Assembly (NCBI GenBank): GCA_004802705.1
Contig: SGPL01000265.1
Span: 1-44,791 of the forward strand
Reading direction: 5' to 3'
DNA: 44,791 bases
From: Bondarzewia mesenterica
Lineage: Eukaryota > Basidiomycota > Agaricomycetes > Russulales > Bondarzewiaceae
This document shows positions 32,761-44,710 of this stretch, in pieces. How positions within the stretch are numbered: the stretch's first letter is position 1; the number at the start of each line of letters is the position of its first letter. A model generated the notes under the pieces. It saw only the letters and a list, made by a program, of their open reading frames with translations, was not told where the DNA came from and made no database searches. The translations under genes were made by a program, and so were the position numbers.

Positions 32761-34796
32761 GTGTCGGGCTTTGTTGTCAGGCGCTAAATTGGCTGGTTCC
32801 CACGCTGACCCGTTTCTGTATTTGGTAATTCCCCGAAAAGAAAATTCAACACATGTATCGACATCGTCCAAGCCATCGTCCCTAAAATCATATCACTCCA
32901 ATAACGGTACTACTGACTCCTTTTTTCACCTGTATATGTAGTTTTTATGAGAAACGAGGCAGAGTGTACGCTCATCTTTCCTGACCCACTTCCTGGTCCT
33001 CAAAAGTGTCGCAGACGCTCGGATGCGATTTCGCAGACAGATACATACCGTTCCAGGTGTGTACGTGCAACTATATACCAATAATACTCATCATCACTGA
33101 TGCTCGACGACTTCAGATTTGAGAAATTGACAACCCAAGTCGCAAGGTCTGCAATCACCGAATTTTCGGCCTTCATTCTTCCGCAGGAATCCGCACACTA
33201 AGCTGTGGTCTTATTGCCCGCACCACCGCTGAATCGCCCTGGAATAGTCATCAGCACCACGACCGCGGCCACGGATCTCGTAGACGCGCTTTCACATGCA
33301 GACCGCGACCGTCCATGGCAGAGTTGCTCATCTTGCTAATGCCATGTTGTATCCCAACGTCCCTCGGATACTCACGTTCTACACGATTTGTCTTGAAATC
33401 AAGGAAAGAAATTCACCATGCCTCCGCTGGATGTCATCAGCGCATTTTTCCAGTATGTGCGGCAAATGGATTATCCGTGATATATTGTTTCACCGCTTCG
33501 CAGGCTCCGAAATCATTTCGATTGCTCCATCCGCGTTTGCCATCTTGAACGCAGGTCCAAATCGGTGTCCTAACGCTGTCTGTGATCGGATGTGTGTATT
33601 TTTTGTTGCAGCCTCACTTCCAAGACACGAGAATTAGGATTTTGTTCCCTCAATCACTGGCCGTTTCATCCCTCCTGTCACGCGAAAAGGTGAGTAGCAT
33701 GTATTTTTACACGAGGCAATGGTGAGAAGATATGCACGCGCGCACAACAAATCCTCCTCCCGGCTTTGTGACACTTGAATTCTCTTAATTAACTAAAAGG
33801 CATCTCGATGGCACTCAGGACTTTGGCTCACGCATTGCAGTTTCTGGTTTGTCCCAGGAATGTCGTCTTTAAGGAAGGTGACATATTGTTGGCTGGATTC
33901 GGGTTGGTTACGTCAACGTAGGCAGACATGCTCCAGTCGCATACGAGTACTATTCTTCCCACTTGTGAGTTGCTAGGCTTATCCACTTGTATCGGGAGTC
34001 CTGTACTGACCTCAGCATGTGAGTCAATATTACGAATAGCCCTTCCCTCACATACGATGGTAGCTCAGCTCACGGCTGCCCATCGACCTCGCTGCGTCAC
34101 CTGTTCTGGACCTGCGAAGCGCTCCCGAACGGGCAGAATGCGTGAATGTCGTGCGCACAAAGTTGGTATCTTGGACATCAGTCATAACGTCTCTGGCTCA
34201 GATCCTCGATGTGCTAGTGGTTTCGTACTCTTTTCTATAAATATCGCTTTCATTAACAGCTTGTGAGCACGCAAGGCAATGGACGACGAATACGGGCGAC
34301 GCGTTCAGTTTCCAAAATGTGTGAAAAGTATATTATTTTTTGTTGCTCTTTACCCCTCCTGTCAGCAGCTGATTTATCATGACCATTATCCGCGGTGATA
34401 CATTTTGTCAGCCCCCGGAGCCACTCGAAGAGCCCATCGCAGGATCATCACCAACTGCTATCTTCCCGCCCAAATTGATGGGATGGCATTAAGGAAGGTC
34501 CGTCACATCCCTTGTTACAGAAATATCAGGAGAATTGTGCACCTCCCCAGGCGCATCAGCGTAGATGTGATGGAGTCCTTACATCTGACGGTCACCTGTT
34601 CTTGCTCACCGTCACGACTAACATCTTACAACACGCATTCATCTATGCGCTGATTCCCGTGCTCCTGGAACACCAGATGGTCGCTAAACAGGCCGTGTGC
34701 GTGCCCTGTCTTCCCTTTCTAGGAAGCCCTCCGTCTTATCACTTGTCGTTCTGACTCTGCCCCAGCGACGCCTCTGCCTATGATACTTGCTCATGG
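32761..34796 (+). pseudogene. probable degraded upstream part of a cytochrome P450 relic
   Basis: Short open pieces in changing frames, none continuous. A piece near 33840-33920 reads VPRNVVFKEGDILLAG, resembling the beta-sheet region that precedes the haem loop in fungal P450s. A piece near 34670-34690 reads EHQMVAK, resembling the linker seen before the haem-binding site in basidiomycete P450s. Stops and frame changes interrupt the rest, and no plausible intron pattern links the pieces. Upstream of about 33.8 kb I see nothing that I can assign. Confidence 0.35.
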
Positions 34797-34985
34797 ATGG
34801 TCACCTATGGAACTGGAAATCATGCATGTCCTGGTCGAGGCTTCCGGTCCGACGACTGGTGCGGAATCACATCTACTTTGGAATTATTAAGGGACACTAT
34901 ACTCATCGCACCAATCGAAGGAAAGAGCTCGTGCTCCAAAGATTCTTTCGTCCAAATGTCATATTTTTGTTTTCGGGCGAATAAA
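34797..34985 (+). pseudogene. cytochrome P450 haem-binding remnant
   Basis: The frame MVTYGTGNHACPGRGF carries the P450 cysteine-ligand signature (FxxGxxxCxG, here with Tyr for the first Phe) at 34806-34838, followed by a SDDW...LELLRDTILIAPIEGK stretch matching the usual helix-L and terminal-strand layout (ASDELK...LAHIL). The frame ends soon after. With no intact upstream exons this is best read as the 3' remnant of a dead P450 gene; a very divergent, intron-rich functional gene is less likely. Confidence 0.55.
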
Positions 34986-35619
34986 AGGCGAAAACAGCGC
35001 ATCCGGGCATTCTAGGACATAAGGTTTTGGAAAACGGGGGGACAGGACTATAGTGAAGGGGTTCTACAGCCCTTGAATTGTAGAAGTGAGTTAAAGAACG
35101 GATCATGGGTATTTACTGTCGGCACTGAGATGCGGTGTGTACACGTTCAGGGAGGTTTCCTGGTTTCATCCTTGCTAAATTATACTTCTTCGAAAACATT
35201 AGCTTTCAGTTGCCATCTGTTTCGTTGAAGACACGTTGTCTCGAGCGCAGGTGCGTCGGCTGCGAGCGATTTGCAGCCTGTAGCAAAAATCTCTCACTCC
35301 GAGAAATGTCGATTCTTACTCCCGAAGATACCTAGAATATCCATCGCACTGCTACTGCGCTTCATTTCTTCAAGGAAGGTTGGGAGATAGAAACTAAGTA
35401 TCACAAAAACAGCTTGCAAAGGCCCTTCTTGCAGAGATATTGTCACATTCATCACCTCTAAAGATAGATGGTCTTTCAAAACAGGACAAACGAATGGATG
35501 AGCGGACCGGTCATACATACCGTCAGGTATAAAGGCAGGACAGAATCAATGCCTCATTGCCCAGTCCCTCTCATCGACAGCGACATCAACATCACTCATA
35601 TTTTACCAAATAACTCATC
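34986..35619. other. intergenic region
   Basis: Short open frames on both strands without recognisable content. It presumably holds the promoter of the SMP-domain gene. Confidence 0.4.
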
Positions 35620-35957
35620 ATGCCAAGCAAATCAGGTTTGTGGACGATGGAATCGACGTTGCAGTTGTGTTGTCAATCGACTGACGACCTATGTTTTTAC
35701 TTACCATCTAGGCAGCAACGGAGGCGCAGCTAAGATGAACCCGTCAGCGGCGTCGCGCATCCAATCTTCCCAGGTATTACAGTTTCCATCTGTCCTGCTC
35801 TTTGATCATGCTCATCGTATCGGTCACAGGCCAAAGCCGGTAATGATACGGGAAAGAATAGCTTCCCCTCTCGCGCGCAGGCGCCGGCGCGCGCAACGCG
35901 AACGCCGCTAAGGCCACACCCGCGCCTTCCGTGACTAATCCTAGCCCTAGGAAGTGA
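35620..35957 (+). CDS. small SMP-domain protein (one apparent 1-nt frameshift)
   Basis: Exon 1 (35620-35635, 16 nt) encodes MPSKS; exon 2 (35712-35773) encodes GSNGGAAKMNPSAASRIQSS; exon 3 starts at 35830 with AKAGNDTGKNSFPSRAQ. ASRIQSSQAKAG matches the short Ala/Gln-rich motif of fungal proteins annotated with the SMP (seed maturation protein) domain, a small, probably disordered protein of unclear role. Such proteins continue with a GxRNANAA-type end. Here that end (GARNANAAKATPAPS, stop at 35955-35957) is present but one base out of frame after CAG at about 35882, in a GC-only run. As written, the frame ends earlier, at a TGA near 35931-35933, with an Arg/Pro-rich tail. A sequencing deletion is the likely cause. 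Confidence 0.6.
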
Positions 35958-36229
35958 GGAAAGTCCTGATAGCGAGACAGGGTTGAAGGACGGTGTTATG
36001 GCTTGGTGAATTGTTCCGTACGAATATGCCGTGGCAGGGTAGTCAATTAGAGTCACGATGATGCGTGTTTGGGAATTTTGGTGTAGTTGTCGAAATTAAC
36101 GCAGATGTCAACCCATACATACATGCTGGTCATGGGTCCGAAAATCTCAAACGGACGAGACAGTCAAAAATATATCGTGCAGATCTATTTGGTCCACCAA
36201 CGCATGAAAATGACATCTGGCCCTGGGAC
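35958..36229. other. intergenic region between the SMP gene and tRNA-Glu
   Basis: No gene is seen. Confidence 0.4.
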
Positions 36230-36234
36230 AAAAA
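36230..36234 (-). terminator. RNA polymerase III T5 terminator
   Basis: The minus strand has a run of five T immediately after the tRNA 3' end, the usual polymerase III stop. Confidence 0.6.
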
Positions 36235-36235
36235 T

Positions 36236-36313
36236 TCGGATACGGGGAATCGAACCCCGAGCTGCCGCGAGCTGTTTGAGAGGCGGCAATGTTAGCCGTT
36301 ACACCATATCCGA
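36236..36313 (-). tRNA. tRNA-Glu (anticodon CTC) with a 7-nt intron
   Basis: The minus strand folds into a complete cloverleaf: acceptor TCGGATA/TATCCGA (7 bp), D stem GTGT/ACAT with loop AACGGCTA, anticodon stem GCCGC/GCGGC, T stem CGGGG/CCCCG with loop TTCGATT. The anticodon loop begins CTCTCA, placing CTC at positions 34-36, and has seven extra bases (AACAGCT) at the canonical intron position after nucleotide 37. The mature length is 71 nt, right for tRNA-Glu, and the body resembles other fungal tRNA-Glu sequences. Internal A and B boxes (GTGTAACGGCTA; GGTTCGATTCC) are present. Confidence 0.88.
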
Positions 36314-37361
36314 CATACACAAATCTTACGAGATTATAATATACGACATAAATGCTTGCCATCCGTTGCTGACAGTCTACTATCCCGGCGAGATATTGAA
36401 GGGGCAGCGCTCGGAGCCTAATGCCTTAGGAAATGGAGACCATTGAAGAAAATCACGGCTATCTATGGTACTTCAAAGCCCTACGGCCTCAGCTCTCGGA
36501 TTGCAGCGTTAGTACGTGGGATCTGCCAACGAATAGGAAAACAAACCTCCTTCGCTCGTCTGCTTCGCCTCTGCCCTCATTGACAACATGTGACGGTCGT
36601 TCCATTGTAAGCTGCTCAGTTCAGCATTTGGCTTACATCCGGAGGTGATAAGAATTGTAATGATGCAGTGCGCACTGCGAAAGGTGGACTGATAGCCCCG
36701 GTCAGACAGACGCCTCGATGCTATTAATGGGGCATATGGATCATGGGATAGGGCACATAAGTGGGTTCATTGGGATAGCAGAAGATAAGTAGGTATTCCA
36801 CAGACACGGATATGCTCACGAAAACGGGGCCCGGGAGCGGATTCGAATTACTCACCTTTGAGCAACGAGTTACACGCACTGCATCAGTGCATGTAGGCAA
36901 TGCGGCATATCAAGGTCGCTGGATCGGTAGTTGTGTCTTCAAAACAGATGAGTCGGTGCAGAAACGGGCAGGAAGATACATCAATTCGACTTGGACAACG
37001 TGTTCCTTATAGGCACCCTGCGATGTGCATGAGGTGTTTCGAGGGGGCAAATCGTGAAGGGCGGCGAATAGAACACAAGGAGTAGTCTGCTTTGTGGAGA
37101 ACACTAGCCTCTAGGTAAGTCACGGCGACGCGAGGCTGCAGCGATGAGTCATTCATGAATACATAACCCGCCGAGAATCGAAGATCGCTTACATGAACGC
37201 ACTGCGGACGGCTTGTGGACTGTGGACTGCCGGACCCACTTTCTCCACAACTCTTTCCAAGGTAACTTGTTGTTCTCAGGCAGAATCTCTCCAACTTTCT
37301 TTTTCCCCTCTATTTCCAGCCCTTCGACTCAGTCTAGCAAATTTCTTGTGTTGTATAGTCA
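36314..37361. other. intergenic region
   Basis: Upstream of the DUF300-type gene. Short open frames (36433-36648, 36812-37012, 37193-37399) lack recognisable content. The last few hundred bases, pyrimidine-rich at 37290-37320, should be the promoter. Confidence 0.4.
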
Positions 37362-39413
37362 ATGGCAGTGTGCGAGTCGGCAAACACTGTAGCAGTTGAC
37401 CAGTCGACATTCTGGAGCTCGAGCGGGGTTAACTGGGATGCTCATAGGATAGGATGGGCGGTTGCAGGCGCATGTGCTGCTGTGGTATGTCCTTTATTTG
37501 ACTTAGGTTTGATGCAGAGACTGAGTCTCGTTTTGTTCATACAGACTGTAATTATTTCCGTGATCAGTGTGATGCAACATTGTCGGTGAGTGGAGCTTGG
37601 AGGACGTGCGTGCCTTTCCGACTGGAATATTCACTCTGAATGTAGAAACTATACCAACCGCGCAGAGCAGCGGCAGATGTGAGTGTCTAACATGGCACCG
37701 ACACAAATCATTGACATTTCCACAGTATTCGTATACTGTGGATGCCTCCAGTTTACGCAATCATATCCTTCTTTTCCTACCGTTTCTTCCGAGATTATAC
37801 ATATTATTCTCTCATTGAAGTTGGTGCGTTGCATATTACGATCTTGGAAGTTACCTGTTACTGAACAAAGGAATGACAGTCTATGAGGTCTGAATCTTTC
37901 TATTCCTTTCTCGCGACAGACGGTACTGACGTTTTTCTGCAAAAGGCCATCACCATTAGTGCTTTCCTGTGAGAAACATATGGTCTGAGTGATTGTACTT
38001 CCTTCTGATATTCCCTTGCAGCCTCCTCCTCATAGAGTATGTGGCATCAACTGCCGCAGGTCACAATGCCGACAATGCCATTGCTCGTAAAGATAAATCG
38101 CCTTTGCCTCTGCCAGTAAGTAGCAATCCTTATTTCATGATCATGCCTGACAATATCGTCTGCGATTTAGTTCTGCTGCTGGAGATATCGACCAACGAAG
38201 GTTTGAGCATCATTGTGTGTTTATTGTCTGAGTAGATGCTAACACAGAGAACAAGGCCTACTTCATGTACACTATAAAGGTAACATACCGTGACTCTGCT
38301 TTTCCCAGCCTAACTCTCGCTTCAGTGGTCAGTGCTCCAGTATGTCATCGTACGGCCTGGTGAGTCTGTCACACCTGCGCTTATTGATGAATAGCAAATA
38401 AACTTTTCGCGACGAAGCCATTTCGATTGCCGGCGTCATATGCCAGAAGTATGGCGTCCTCTGCGAATCAGGTTCCTACAGCGTGCATTTCGCAAAGGTC
38501 TACCTGGATGCTATAGACTTCGTCAGCATTACGTGAGAATGCACCGTCACTCGCAAGGATTTACTACTTAACTTTCCTTTGGCCAGGATCGCGCTCTATG
38601 GACTTATTTTGTTCTATGGGCTCACCAAGGACGAGTTGAAAGGTCGTCGTCCGTTGGCCAAGTTCTTGTCCATCAAGTTAATCGTGTTTTTCACATTCTA
38701 CCAATCGTTCGTGGTAAGCACCGCACCAGCGATTCATCTTTCGACATCCAACCGAGATTTTTTGGTCGATAGTTCAGCGCACTTGAGGGTCGAGTGATTC
38801 ATGGTGAGTTCTGCTAAGGATGTCGAGCTTGTGAGTCTCTTCATCACTACTTTTCAACAGGTACACAATATTGGACCGCAACTAACATTGCCGACGGTCT
38901 CAACGCTCTTGCTACTTGCATTGAGGTTCGTCTTTTTATGACCGCACTCTGGGTGGATGGTTTAAAGTCGCTTTAGATGATCTTTTTCGCCGGCTTCATG
39001 ATGTGGGCATTCCCTTGGAGAGAATATAAGACACCAGATGGATCCCATACAGGCATCTTCACGCCCTTATTGGACAGGTTTGTTCTCTTCCGCCTTGAAC
39101 CCTTAGCACACTATCTGATTCGCCATTTAATTGTCGCAGTATCAACTACAGTGCGTGCACTATGTCATTCCTACTCATTCACTTCGTTCACATATTGTCC
39201 TCAGGCGATTTTGTTGTTGAGATTATCACCTCTCTGTCTTTCTACTTCGGGTTTAAGCATCGGAAAGGTGCGCAGGGCTCGGCACTCGACAGTGCTTTAC
39301 CAAAGAACAACTTTGGAGAGGCGTTTGGGGTGTCGGGCTATCGGCTTGCAGACAAGTCCGCCGGCGAGTACGATGATGGGATCAGCTTGACGGCCCAGAC
39401 GCGCCGTTCGTAA
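37362..39413 (+). CDS. DUF300/Ost-alpha-type seven-membrane-span protein
   Basis: Member of the organic solute transporter alpha / TMEM184 superfamily (Pfam solute transporter Ost-alpha). The start is MAVCESANTVAVDQSTFWSS, an extracellular head, then membrane spans such as IGWAVAGACAAVTVIISVIS, ILWMPPVYAIISFFSYRFFR, FLLLLIEYVAS, ITIALYGLILFYGLTKDELK, IKLIVFFTFYQSFVFSALEG and MIFFAGFMMWAFPW. The family pattern RILWMPPVYA and LIEVVYEA is visible across short introns. The cytosolic tail (HRKGAQGSALDSALPKNNF; YRLADKSAGEYDDGISL) is hydrophilic. Roughly ten short introns. The fungal members have no well-established substrate, so transport is an inference. Confidence 0.88.
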
Positions 39414-40312
39414 GGGAGTGGTGGCGGCGGCCACCCATCGTATTACGAGCCGCAGAGAGCCAGAGCGACTGCGGTGAAGATATGGGTGGACGGATGGGCG
39501 TATGGACTATCTGTTTTGCTTTCGGAGAGGAGATTGCGGTATGTATCTATCTTGCTGTGCGCTCTTGTGTTGTTTGACGCAATCAATTCTTGTGATGGTT
39601 TTCTCCTGGTCTGTATTAATCTACTTATTTACCATGTCGTATACCCTACATGAGCGATTCTCGACTTCACCCACCAGTCGATGAAGTGCTGGTCATGATA
39701 CCCTTGTACATATGTACACTCTGAAAGTACTGGCAGGTGCACGGAGCCTTGCGGTCTGCAAGTGCGTAAGCCCATCCCTGTAAGCTATACATGGCCCGGT
39801 GGCCCAAAGGACGTTTATCGCCATATGCATTCATTGCCTTTGCACCTTCGTGGGCGCTTCCGTCGGCACTGAATACAAGTAACGATTGTCGTTGGATCCG
39901 AACCGCACACTCTCCCCGCCGGTTGGCTGTGTAGGGGCTGCGTGGTTCTATTTTTAGTACCCAGCGTACGAAAATTGTGGTCATGAGCTCGAGACGGCGT
40001 GGCGAAATATTGCTTTCTGGTTGGCAGCTTTTGAAAGCATGACGTCCATGATGAAAGCGTCGTAGTAAGTACTCCTAATAAAACAGTCCTCCGACTGAAT
40101 GGGACTCTCGCGAGCTCTCGCGATGCAAAGGTCAGGAACATGCGGATCGTGACATCATGAGGCTGATTAACCCGTTTTAGATGGCAACCGATTGACTGGA
40201 AACGTCGCCAAGTCAATCACTATCAGCGGGCGGCCAGCTGATAATAAATAGCATTGGCGATGATGCTGATGAGAATATACAACGTCTTTTGCTCACCACC
40301 ACCCCCATCACA
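39414..40312. other. intergenic region
   Basis: 3' flank of the DUF300-type gene and 5' flank of the phospholipase D gene. Minus-strand open frames (39667-39984, 39815-40216) have no recognisable content. Confidence 0.4.
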
Positions 40313-43300
40313 ATGTCGTTTCTTGCCAACCTCGTAGATCGTATCCCCGAGGGGATCCAGCGCACTGAAGATACAATCATAGGCCAGTCTATTTTACTTC
40401 TATACACTTGACCGCGCTCATCTCGTGCATTCCAGGCATCCTAAATCCCAATCGTACGATGATTTTCGTACCTTTCATGCAGGAGTCTCACCGAATCATT
40501 TAGGCCGTCACAACGATCCCCACGAGAAGTTACACGACGAGATTAGGGCTGAAATCAATGCAAGCCATCGTTTTGACAGTTTCGCCGACGAGCGAGCGCA
40601 GAACTTTGTCAAATGGTGCGTTTATAGGGGTATATGCGCAATGGTGCGAGTGCTGAACGCGCCCCAGGCACATCGATGGGCACGATTATTTCTATGCGCT
40701 TTCCGAGATGCTCGAGAGCGCGAGGGAGTGCATATTTATTCTGGTACGTTTACTAGATTATCTTTATGCTGCTCGGATGTCTCATTGTGATGTTGTAGGA
40801 TTGGTGGCTCACCCCTGAGCTCTATCTTCGTCGACCCCCGGCATCCAACGAGCAGTGGAGGCTGGACAGGATTCTGAAACGCAAAGCGGAGCAGGGCGTC
40901 AAGATCTACGCAGTAGTCTATAAAGAGGTGTGCTTGACATGGCCATGGATATTAGAGATGTTATTCACAAATATTTTAGGTTACTCAAACCATGAGCATG
41001 AGCTCTTCTCATACCAAGGTAAGGTGCTTCTGAAATTCTCTAGTCGAAGGTCACTAAGAGCGATTCTGCGCTTGCAGAAAGCTTTGGAAGCTCTCCATCC
41101 TAACATTGCCTGCATGCGACACCCGGATCATATTGGCTCCAAAGGTTTGGTGGTCTCCCTATAATTGCTCAACAACATGCTCAAATGGTTTCCACACCTC
41201 AGACAATGTCGAATTTTGGTCCCACCATGAGAAGGTCCGACGAATTCGCAACGTACTAGTCTGTCTGCGTGCTCACCGGCACCGCTTGTTTTGATAGGTC
41301 ATCGTGGTAGACAATCATCGGGCCTGTATCGGTGGCCTCGATATTTGTTTTGGTCGTTGGGACACTCACAACCACCCGCTCGCGGATGCACACCCGACCG
41401 ATTTCTCGAAGACACTTTTTCCTGGGCAAGACTACAATAACGCGCGCATCTCTGATTTCCAGGACGTGAAGGACTATGTCAGTGGCACTATCTCGGTGGC
41501 CGAGAGTCCGAGGATGCCTTGGCACGATGCAAGTATATGTATGACTCCTTGGACGATGAGAACTAAATAGTCTGTGAGTAGACACATATGACTCTCTCCG
41601 GACCTGTTGTTTTGGATATCGTGCAACACTATGTGGAGCGTTGGAATGAGGTTAAGAATCGGAAGGTTAGTGCGTGATATATCGATCTCATATCCTTCTG
41701 ACCTCTTTCTTCGCATTTGCTAGTACAAGGACGACGCGTAAGTACTTTCCGGATTCGGCAAGGCTTTCGTTTTCTAATGGTTTGCAGTCGTTACGACTGG
41801 CTCGCACTCCCTCACAACATCAACGTCTCTCCTAACGAAGCTGTTGTCCGTGCGTCGCTATCCTCTCCATCCATACCTGCACAATTACTCAATTCACCCG
41901 TATATATGCAGGCCACCCTCACCGCGAGCGCTGGCACGAGATGGGACGGCACTTCCGCCAGCGCTTCCATCTTTCCGACGACGAAGGTTATGACGAGGAC
42001 CATTACGCTCCCGCACCGCAAGGCAATTGTCGCGTGCAGGTTGTTCGGAGCGTTTCTGATTGGAGCCATGGTGTTCTCACGGAGCACAGCATCCAAAATG
42101 CATGTGAGTGGTGTCGACTTTGTTTTTTTTGCTAGAACTGGTCTGACAGACGCTCAGACATTCAACTCATTCGCGAGGCAAATCACTATATCTACATCGG
42201 TAGGAATCTTGCTGAATGATTTCCGAAATGTGCTAATTCATTGATGGGTTGTTTCAGAGAACCAGTTCTTGTAAACCTTTGTTTTTCCCTTCAATACCAA
42301 CGTGCCTCATGTTGATATGTATACTCTTTAGCATTTCAAACACGAAACCCGAAGGTCCCGTTCAAAACCAGATCGCTGCAGCTATTGTTCAGCGCGTCGT
42401 TCGAGCTGCTCAGGATAGGCAAAAGTTCAAGGCAAGTATGACGAATCTGTGAACCTGTAACATACGCTGATCAAACAACCTCAGATCGTCGTTATCATCC
42501 CTGAGGTCCCTGCGTTTGCTGGAGATGTGAAAGACGATACATCTCTCAAGACGATTATGGCGGCTCAGTACCGTACGATCAATCGTGGCGGCAGCAGTAT
42601 CTACGAGGAAATACGCAAGGCCGGATATGAGCCGTGAGCACCTAATGATATGGCTTTCGGTCTAATCGTAACCTATTACTGGCAGGATGGACTACATCCG
42701 TTTCTATCACCTTCGCGTCTACGACCGAATCAACACACCAGCGGGTAAAGCATTGCCCATCTCCTTGATCTTCCCGCAGCCCGCTCATCTCAGCTTGTCT
42801 GTGCAGGCTACATCTCTCGGATGGAACAACTCAGCGGCGTCAAGTTCAATCAGGCTCAAGTCGCCCTCGCGCGTCAGTGGGTCGGGGACTCGGCCGATAG
42901 CGACGCCCCTAAAGAGGTGACTATCAAGCTGGCCACTCCGACGACGGAGGGCATTGTCGTCAGCGATAAGACTGAGGTCAAGACCGAGAAGTATCCGCTG
43001 CCAGACTCGTATGACGAGGCGGTCGACATCATCCGACGGTTCGAGGGCGCATCGGAAAGTATCCGGGGAGACGAGGACGTCGCGGACACTGTGGTTCAGC
43101 ACACGCTGCAGGATAGTACCAGTTTGTTGGATGAGAAGTGGCTGGGCACGGAAGAAGAGGAGCTAAACGCGTGAGAATAACACACTATCTTCATTTCGCC
43201 TTCAGTTTTAAAAGTGGTATTGTGATGCTGATACTCAGTTTCACAGCTATGTCTCGGAGCTATCGTACATCCATACCAAACTCATGATCGTCGATGACAG

Positions 43301-44274
43301 ACGCGTCATCGTGAGTCAAGCCGTGTCGTAACTGATATCTGTCCATTTCTCGCTCACCACAATATCTGTTAGATGGGCTCTGCAAACTTGAACGACCGTA
43401 GCCAGAAGGTATACCTGCACCTCCATAGAACAATTAGCTTGACGTGCTTACCTTCCGTCAGGGTGATGGTGATTCGGAGATTGCGCTCGTCGTAGAAGAT
43501 GACGACACAATCGAGACCACGATGGACGGGAAACCCTACGTAGCAAGCCGGTTTGCAGCCTCCCTCCGGCGCAAACTTTACCGCCGTGCGACCCGTCTTC
43601 CTCTGCCTGTCTCCACCAGAATCTCACCCCACCCCCCTTTTTTCACGAACAGAGCACCTCGGCCTCATCCCTCCCCAGATGTGTGACCACCAAGAAGAAC
43701 TGACGTCGTTCATGCGCGCCGCGCCTAACCCCAACGACGATGAGTTTGGTATGGACGAGGACAGGGCCGTCGCGGACCCGCTCGCGGACGAGACGGTCGT
43801 CCTGTGGAACGACACCGCGCGACGCAACAGGGAGGTCTTCACTGAGATCTTCCGGCCCGTGCCCACGAACCTCGTCCGCGATTGGAAGGCCTACGAGGTG
43901 CGCCCTCCTTCCCGTCGTCACACAGACGGAACGCACACTGATGACCCTTCCTTCTTCTCTTTTATAATTGCGATCGCGACCATTGCTTCGTACGGTGGAC
44001 TCTGCGCGCTCAGAACTACGTCCCGAAAGTGAAGGCGGGACACGTCGCACCCGGCGTGCCGCTCGACCTCGTCAAGAACCGGCTCGCGCGCGTGCGCGGC
44101 GCACTCGTCGAGGCGCCCCCTGGTGCGTTACCGTCTCTCGCACGTTCGTCGCAGTTCATCGTCTGACGACCCAATGCCCCCTCCCACGTCCAGGACTTCC
44201 TCATCGACGAGAAGGACTTTGTGGAGGGCCCCGACTGGATAGGCCTCAACCCCACGTTGCCGATCTACATCTGA
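40313..44274 (+). CDS. phospholipase D
   Basis: Hydrolyses phosphatidylcholine to phosphatidic acid and choline. The start reads MSFLANLVDRIPEGIQRTED, joined by an in-frame CA/GTCTAT intron to IIGQHPKSQSYDDFRTFHAG. ILDWWLTPELYLRRPP follows. The two catalytic HKD motifs are HHEKVIVVDNHRACIGGLD (first half) and HTKLMIVDDRRVIMGSANLN with DRS (second half). The second half is introduced by IYIENQFFISNTKPEGPVQN and IVVIIPEVPAFAGDVKDD. A roughly 100-residue acidic/variable insert (HPLADAHPTDFSKT is upstream; IKLATPTTEGIVVSDKTEVK is within) precedes motif two. No PX or PH domain precedes the catalytic core, unlike yeast Spo14. It ends GLNPTLPIYI. About fifteen short introns. Both HKD motifs are intact. 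Confidence 0.93.
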
Positions 44275-44677
44275 TCCACTTCGCCGTCTCTTGTCTCAAC
44301 CCATTCATACCATGCTTGACGCGACGGGAAGGATTGTACTGTACTTGTGAGACGGACTGGACTATACCCCAAGGGCGCGAGACTGACGAGGGACGCGGAC
44401 GGGAAGTGTTTCACTCGAGCGTATGCACGGTCGGACGTTGTCAGTCAGTCTATTCTGGGGCAAGAGCGGACGGGAAGCGGGGGAAGAGGTATCTAGATAC
44501 AGAGATCGGGTCGATGAGGAATGATGTCTAGGAACGTAAACGTATCTATGTAAACTATCTATGTGGAGAAATATGTGCGTATCTGCGTCGATAGCGGTCT
44601 ATGTGAGTGTGTTTGTGGGATGTATATGTTTGCGTGAAAGAGAAAAGCACGGAGGTGGTGTGTCAGTATATATGGAC

Positions 44678-44702
44678 GTATATGTATGTGTATGTGTATG
44701 TG
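44678..44702 (+). repeat. TATGTG microsatellite
   Basis: Tandem TATGTATGTGTATGTG-type units, imperfect, within a wider GT/TA-rich tract. Confidence 0.7.
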
Positions 44703-44710
44703 GGAGAGCC

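Noticed and set aside
36830..36910. tRNA-like sequence with a B-box resemblance (ATTCGAAT) on the minus strand
   Set aside because: The flanking bases do not form a T stem and no acceptor or anticodon stem can be drawn.
39880..39960. GGTTCGGATCC B-box-like sequence on the minus strand
   Set aside because: No matching T stem, D arm or acceptor stem; probably chance.
43968..44531. 187-codon plus frame at the end of phospholipase D
   Set aside because: Out of frame with the conserved C-terminal exons and Arg-rich from GC-rich DNA; no homology.
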